A stretch of DNA of 64,000 nt, taken from assembly GCF_014645695.1 (NCBI RefSeq), contig NZ_BMMF01000014.1:124001-188000 (forward strand). Reading direction: 5' to 3'. Both the position numbers and the translations under genes were made by a program. A model generated the notes under the pieces. That model saw only the letters and a program-made list of their open reading frames with translations, did not search any database and was not told the DNA's origin. Shown piece after piece: positions 57,641 through 64,000 of this stretch; position 1 is the stretch's first letter, and each line of letters begins with the position of its first letter. The stretch comes from Salinarimonas ramus (GTDB lineage: Bacteria > Pseudomonadota > Alphaproteobacteria > Rhizobiales > Beijerinckiaceae).

Positions 57641-57738
57641 CGTCGCAAACGCGATTATCGCACGTCCATGGATGAGATGGTTGCGCGGTCTGCATCTGAA
57701 GATATCATGCCACTGATGCAATCATCGGGGGCGAGCGG

Positions 57739-59664
57739 ATGGTCACGCATGACGCGTCGACGAGCGAAACGATCTATCAGTTCTTGAGCAGATTGTTCCC
57801 GATGGGGACGCAGCGCGGCGGCGATCCGGGTCCGGCGAAGACGCCGCTGTGCCCGACCGACATGTTCGCTGCGGTCGCGTCGCTGGTGCAGCGTTGCGAG
57901 CTTTACCGGTGCATCATGCCGGAAGCCGGAGTTGCCGCCGGGTCGTCGCCGACGAGGCAACTGATCATCTCGTCCGCGGAGCGCGAAAATTGGATCGCAT
58001 GGGGGGCGGCGTGGCGCAAAGGGCCGAACGTCGAGCCGGAGGATGCGGATCCCGATGATACGGGTCCTGAAGACGCTGCAGGTGTGGACGACCATCGAGA
58101 TCCCGAAGGCATCGGCGGCGTCGACTACGACGACGCGATGAACCAAATCAACGCTCTTTGGGGAAAGCTGCTTCGCGACTCGAACAGTCCGATTCATGCC
58201 CAGCCCTCCACAGGCGAATGCGCATGGTGGCGCACCGCCATCGCACTTCTGGTGATCTCGGACGAGGCTTGCATCGACCTGGGCTTCTCGTCGGTGGGCG
58301 AGCCTCATTGGCTCGAAGCGCTGTTGCGACAACCCGCCTTCAAAGACGAGGCTTGGGAGGATGCCGAAGGCGATTCGAACGGCTCCTCCGAGGAGCAGGC
58401 CGAGGCGGATCTGAAGGTATCCTCTCGCCACGCTCTCAGAGCGGCGACGATGGACACGTTCTGCGTCTACGCGTCACCCTACGTCGCCCGCGTCGTGCCG
58501 AAAGCGCGTGTGCCCGGCGTCGGGTGCACGATGCGCACGCTCAGCCACAATTTGGCGCTCTTGGAGCCTCGGGACGCAGCGGCGATCAACTGGCTGAGGC
58601 AGCCCGGCGCGGCGAGAGAAGACGACAAGCCGCTCAACATTCTGATCGTGCCGTTTCCACACAGAGTGGAGGCGACCTGCTTCGAGTCTCATTTGCGTGG
58701 TGACGGCAACGAAGCACCGCCGTGGGGCTTCTTCGAAATCAAGCAGAGGTGGTTGTCTTCTTCGCGCGGCGATGAGCCGACCGACGAGGATCGACGAGCG
58801 GTGGTCGATTTCATCATGGCGCTCGTCGAAACCGCGGCGCGAGACGTCGGTGCGATCGGTGCGCTCGTACTGCCGGAGGGAGCACTCGACTGGCCGACCT
58901 ATGTGTTGCTCGTCGACACCATCTCGAAGTCCACGCACCCGGTGGCGGGACTCGAATTCCTGATCAGCGGCTCCAGCGGCTTCAAGGACCGGCCGAACAA
59001 TTATGTGCTCACCACGTCGTTCCTGGCCGACAAGGATGGGGCGTTCGCGGTAACAACCGCCCAGGCGAAGCACCACAGGTGGCGCCTGGAGGAAAACCAA
59101 ATCCGCGGGTATGCGCTCGCGTCTGCTTTGGATCCGGCTGGTGCTTGGTGGGAGAACATCGAGATCGACGCCCGGCGGGTAGGATTGAACGTTTTCCGCG
59201 CAGGTTCGACTTTCGCGGCCATGATCTGTGAAGACTTGGCCCGCAGCGAGCCGTGCCATGCGGCTCTTCGCGCAGTCGGCCCGAACCTCGTCTTTGTTTT
59301 GCTCATGGACGGGCCACAATTGCCGCAGCGATGGGCGGCCCAATACTCGACCGTTTTGGCGGACGATCCGGGATCATCCGTGCTGACGCTTACGTCGAAG
59401 GGCCTGGTCAGGCGAGCGAACGAAGTGCGTCGCGCCAGCACGCACGCAGTCGCACTCTGGAAAGACGACAAGAACGGGCTCATTCAGCTGGAGTGCCCGC
59501 CCGACGTACAGGGGCTCACCCTGACGCTGTCGGGGCGCGAAACGGGAGAAGCTACGCTCGATGGAAGGTACAATACGAATGCGATAAGCTGGCACTACCA
59601 CGGGCATCAGAACGTCAGACTCGACGCCGACGCCCGCCGGAAATTCGCTTGGCTGCTCGAGTGA
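57739..59664 (+). CDS. large nitrilase-fold (C-N hydrolase) protein of unknown role, likely transferred
   Basis: A 641-residue protein I do not recognise as a named family. Its C-terminal half (about 298-570) has the full nitrilase triad: Glu380 in ALVLPEGALDW, Lys444 in AQAKHHRWRLEENQI and Cys497 in AAMICEDLARSEPC, with normal spacing. The N-terminal 290 residues are mostly helical and hold no known motif; acidic linkers (EDADPDDTGPEDAAG and DAEGDSNGSSEEQAEA) interrupt them. No signal peptide or membrane helix. The gene is lower in GC and uses rarer codons than its neighbours, which points to horizontal transfer. Nitrilase domains also occur fused to anti-phage reverse transcriptases, so a defence role is possible but unproven. 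There is no reverse transcriptase motif here. Confidence 0.75.
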   Translation: MVTHDASTSETIYQFLSRLFPMGTQRGGDPGPAKTPLCPTDMFAAVASLVQRCELYRCIMPEAGVAAGSSPTRQLIISSAERENWIAWGAAWRKGPNVEPEDADPDDTGPEDAAGVDDHRDPEGIGGVDYDDAMNQINALWGKLLRDSNSPIHAQPSTGECAWWRTAIALLVISDEACIDLGFSSVGEPHWLEALLRQPAFKDEAWEDAEGDSNGSSEEQAEADLKVSSRHALRAATMDTFCVYASPYVARVVPKARVPGVGCTMRTLSHNLALLEPRDAAAINWLRQPGAAREDDKPLNILIVPFPHRVEATCFESHLRGDGNEAPPWGFFEIKQRWLSSSRGDEPTDEDRRAVVDFIMALVETAARDVGAIGALVLPEGALDWPTYVLLVDTISKSTHPVAGLEFLISGSSGFKDRPNNYVLTTSFLADKDGAFAVTTAQAKHHRWRLEENQIRGYALASALDPAGAWWENIEIDARRVGLNVFRAGSTFAAMICEDLARSEPCHAALRAVGPNLVFVLLMDGPQLPQRWAAQYSTVLADDPGSSVLTLTSKGLVRRANEVRRASTHAVALWKDDKNGLIQLECPPDVQGLTLTLSGRETGEATLDGRYNTNAISWHYHGHQNVRLDADARRKFAWLLE

Positions 59665-59674
59665 CGCCGACCGA

Positions 59675-59878
59675 TCACTCGCCGGCGGGGTTACACGGCT
59701 TCGTGTCGGCCGTCACGCGGTTCGAACCCGCTGGCCGCAGATCGATCATGTGACGGGATGCTTGCTGGACGTAATCGTCCTTCGAGATGCCCATCGCCGC
59801 GAGCTTCGTCCCCACTCGCTCTTCCCACTTTCCTGCGTACTCTCTCTCTAGACGGAGCACACGTTCTTTGCCGGTCAT
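59675..59878 (-). CDS. small charged helical protein in the islet
   Basis: A 67-residue protein convergent with the nitrilase-fold gene (ten bases between stops). It is highly charged (MTGKERVLRLEREYAGKWEE, then RVGTKLAAMGISKDDYVQQA), predicted helical, with no membrane segment. AGGAG is eight bases before the ATG at 59878. Composition is like the islet rather than the genome. No family recognised. Confidence 0.5.
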   Translation of the reverse strand: MTGKERVLRLEREYAGKWEERVGTKLAAMGISKDDYVQQASRHMIDLRPAGSNRVTADTKPCNPAGE

Positions 59879-59922
59879 GCATGCATCTCCTGTCCAGCCG
59901 AGCGGATCGGCATGGATCCGAT

Positions 59923-59970
59923 TTCCAATCCTCGCGCCCTTACATTAAGGGCGCGTCAACGGGATTGGAA
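59923..59970. repeat. nested inverted repeat at the islet/ccm junction
   Basis: An inner perfect 10-bp stem CGCGCCCTTA/TAAGGGCGCG (loop CAT, 59933-59955) sits inside outer arms TTCCAATC (59923-59930) and GATTGGAA (59963-59970). It has no T-tract for a simple terminator on either strand. It may be an element end, a mobile-repeat remnant or an RNA structure at the end of the ccmAB transcript. Confidence 0.6.
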
Positions 59971-60016
59971 GATGAAATCCGAAATTGCCGGTTGGTTCCA
60001 GACAATTTTCGAAGCC

Positions 60017-60682
60017 TCACTCCCCCTGCCTGAGCGCCAGCGCGGCCCCCACGGTTCCCACCACCGCCGTCACCAGCGTGATCGCGCCAAGAATCATCAG
60101 CGGCGTGCCGAAGGGAATGTCGCCGCCGCGGGCGGCGTTGGCGGCGGAGACGCCGAAGATCAGGGTGGGGATCATCAGCGGCAGGACGAGGATCGCCAGG
60201 ATCAGCCCGCCGCGGCGGATCGTGGCGGTGAGCGCCGCGCCGACCGCGCCGATGAAGGTGAGCGCCGGCGTCCCGACGAGCAACGTCACGGACACGGCCG
60301 CCATGCCGATCCCGTCGAGCGCCACCAGCAGGCCGAAGAGCGGGGCGGCGATGGCCAGCGGCAGCCCCGTCGTCAGCCAATGCGCGATCACCTTGGCCAG
60401 CACCACGAGCTCGAGGGGCAGCGGCGAGGCGGTCATGAGGTCGAGCGAGCCGTCCTCCTCGTCCGCCTGGAAGAGGCGGTCGAGCCCGATCAGGGTCGCG
60501 AGCACGGCGCCGATCCAGAGGATGGCCGGGCCGATGCGCGAGAGCAGGTTCAGGTCCGGACCGAGCCCGAAGGGCACGAGCGTCACGATCATCAGGAAGA
60601 AGACGAGGCCGAGCCAGCCCGAGCCGCCGACGCGGGCGGAGAGCTTCAGGTCGCGGCGCACGAGAGCGAGGAAGGCGTTCAC
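60017..60682 (-). CDS. ccmB: heme exporter protein B
   Basis: A 221-residue membrane subunit of the cytochrome c maturation ABC complex. Six helices; FLALVRRDLKLSARVGGSGW at the start, FQADEEDGSLDLMTASPLPL and LVVLAKVIAHWLTTGLPL are family markers. With CcmA it drives release of heme-loaded CcmE. The GTG at 60682 overlaps the ccmA stop as GTGA. In most related genomes ccmC, ccmD and ccmG follow; here the transcript runs into the transferred islet instead. Confidence 0.94.
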   Translation of the reverse strand: MNAFLALVRRDLKLSARVGGSGWLGLVFFLMIVTLVPFGLGPDLNLLSRIGPAILWIGAVLATLIGLDRLFQADEEDGSLDLMTASPLPLELVVLAKVIAHWLTTGLPLAIAAPLFGLLVALDGIGMAAVSVTLLVGTPALTFIGAVGAALTATIRRGGLILAILVLPLMIPTLIFGVSAANAARGGDIPFGTPLMILGAITLVTAVVGTVGAALALRQGE

Positions 60683-61323
60683 CAGCCGCCCTCCGCGTCG
60701 AAGGCGGCGGCGTGCGAGCGCGCCGCGGCGGGCTCGACGACGAGACGCTTGGGGTTCTCGAGGCCGAGCGCCTGGTGCGTTGCGACGACGAGCATGCCGC
60801 CGTCCGCGAGATGCGCCTTCATCAGGTCGGCGAGCGTCTCCTGCGAGGCGACGTCGAGCGCCGAGGTCGGCTCGTCGAGGAGCCAGAGCGGGCGATGCGC
60901 GACGAGAAGCCGCGCGAGCGCCGTGCGCCGGCGCTGGCCGGCGGAGAGATAGGCCACCGGCAGGTCGTGGGCGTGCGCGAGGCCCACACGCTCCAGCGCC
61001 TCGCGCGAGGAGAGGCCGCGCGCGCCCAGCAGGTCTGCGGCGAAGCGCAGGTTCTCGCCGGCGGTGAGCGCGCTCTTGAGGCCGTCGCGGTGCCCGACGA
61101 GGTGGAGGCACTCCGCCAGCGTGCGCTCGCCCGCCTCCTCGACGCGGATGAGGCCCGCGGCGGGGCGCAGGCGGCCCGAGAGGATGGCGAGCAGCGTCGA
61201 CTTGCCCGCCCCGTTGCGCCCCGTGACGACCAGCGCCTCGCCCGGCGCGAGCGCGAAGGACACCCCCTCGAAGATGCGCCGGCCCGAGCGGCGGCTCTCC
61301 AGATCCTCGACGACGAGACGCAA
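60679..61323 (-). CDS. ccmA: heme exporter ATP-binding protein A
   Basis: A 214-residue ABC ATPase. Walker A is GRNGAGKST, the signature region is YLSAGQRRRTALARLL, Walker B LWLLDEPTSALD and the switch His in VATHQAL. FALAPGEALVVTGRNGAG is typical of CcmA. It powers the CcmABCD complex in the inner membrane during c-type cytochrome assembly. Divergent from acnA with 220 bp between starts; this pairing is conserved in Hyphomicrobiales. Confidence 0.95.
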   Translation of the reverse strand: MRLVVEDLESRRSGRRIFEGVSFALAPGEALVVTGRNGAGKSTLLAILSGRLRPAAGLIRVEEAGERTLAECLHLVGHRDGLKSALTAGENLRFAADLLGARGLSSREALERVGLAHAHDLPVAYLSAGQRRRTALARLLVAHRPLWLLDEPTSALDVASQETLADLMKAHLADGGMLVVATHQALGLENPKRLVVEPAAARSHAAAFDAEGGW

Positions 61324-61543
61324 CGGCGAAATTCCACTTCAGCATTAGTCCGGACTGGAGCACGGACGTGTAGCGCGACGCGCGCAAATGGACTATAGGG
61401 GCCTCGGCTGCGCCGTGCCGCGTGACTGACGTCCTAACCGTTTTCGCGCGCATGAGAAGTCCGGGCGCTCCCGGAGCGGCGCGCGCACCCGCGCATCAGG
61501 CCGAAACCAACCGTCCGTTCAACGCGCACGCGAGGATTCGCCA

Positions 61544-64000
<2,457 letters not shown>

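Noticed and set aside
59700-59745. tRNA T-arm-like sequence (GGTTCGAACCC) that might mark a tRNA attachment site
   Set aside because: The stem has only four pairs, and no matching acceptor, D or anticodon arms could be found upstream; it lies within the reading frame of the small minus-strand protein.

Overview
The window is high-GC, densely packed chromosomal DNA from an alphaproteobacterium, most likely of the order Hyphomicrobiales (Rhizobiales). The evidence is the PhyR-NepR-EcfG general stress response locus, acnA divergent from ccmAB, an IalB-family protein, DUF2865- and DUF2842-type proteins, HspQ, and GTG/TTG starts. A marine or halotolerant Methylobacterium/Salinarimonas-like lineage is my guess, not proven. 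No rRNA, tRNA, CRISPR array or insertion sequence was found.

Layout. 0-1 kb: a lower-GC two-gene module ending in a membrane-anchored Fic protein. 1-7 kb: a PAS sensor kinase, heme A synthase (ctaA) and a translationally coupled pair of alpha/beta hydrolases. 7-19 kb: a glucosylglycerol-hydrolase-like enzyme, an aldo/keto reductase, a C45 Ntn hydrolase, the TrkH potassium channel subunit, a lipid kinase, an SDR, a small K+-channel-like protein, a LuxR-type response regulator, a CaiB-type CoA transferase and an AEC carrier. 19-29 kb: a malyl-CoA-lyase-like protein, HspQ, a three-gene ATGA-coupled operon (PfpI, MOSC, PDR-type reductase), a chemoreceptor, IalB, a family 5 peptide-binding protein and a degenerate adenylate-forming enzyme. 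29-38 kb: a stress and signalling region with a pseudo-receiver, DEAD-box helicase, diguanylate cyclase and nepR-ecfG/phyR. 38-57 kb: mostly housekeeping genes (gltX, map, aatA, tenA, a D,D-carboxypeptidase, clpB, rplS, leuC). 57.6-60 kb: a lower-GC islet with a large nitrilase-fold protein. 60-64 kb: ccmB-ccmA divergent from acnA, which runs off the window end.

The most interesting observation is a set of sites matching the sigma-EcfG promoter (GGAAC, 16-17 bp, CGTT) at 28964, 35474(-), 35518, 36652(-) and 37193, plus near matches at 33889 and 34495(-). They place nepR-ecfG, phyR, a pseudo-receiver and a secreted protein in one stress regulon. One of them, on the minus strand just after phyR, is followed within about 90 nt by a perfect intrinsic terminator with no gene between. 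This predicts a stress-induced small RNA with a C-rich loop, comparable in logic to GsrN of Caulobacter. The second notable region is the islet at 57.7-60 kb. It carries an intact nitrilase catalytic triad in an unfamiliar 641-residue protein and lies where ccmC would be expected.
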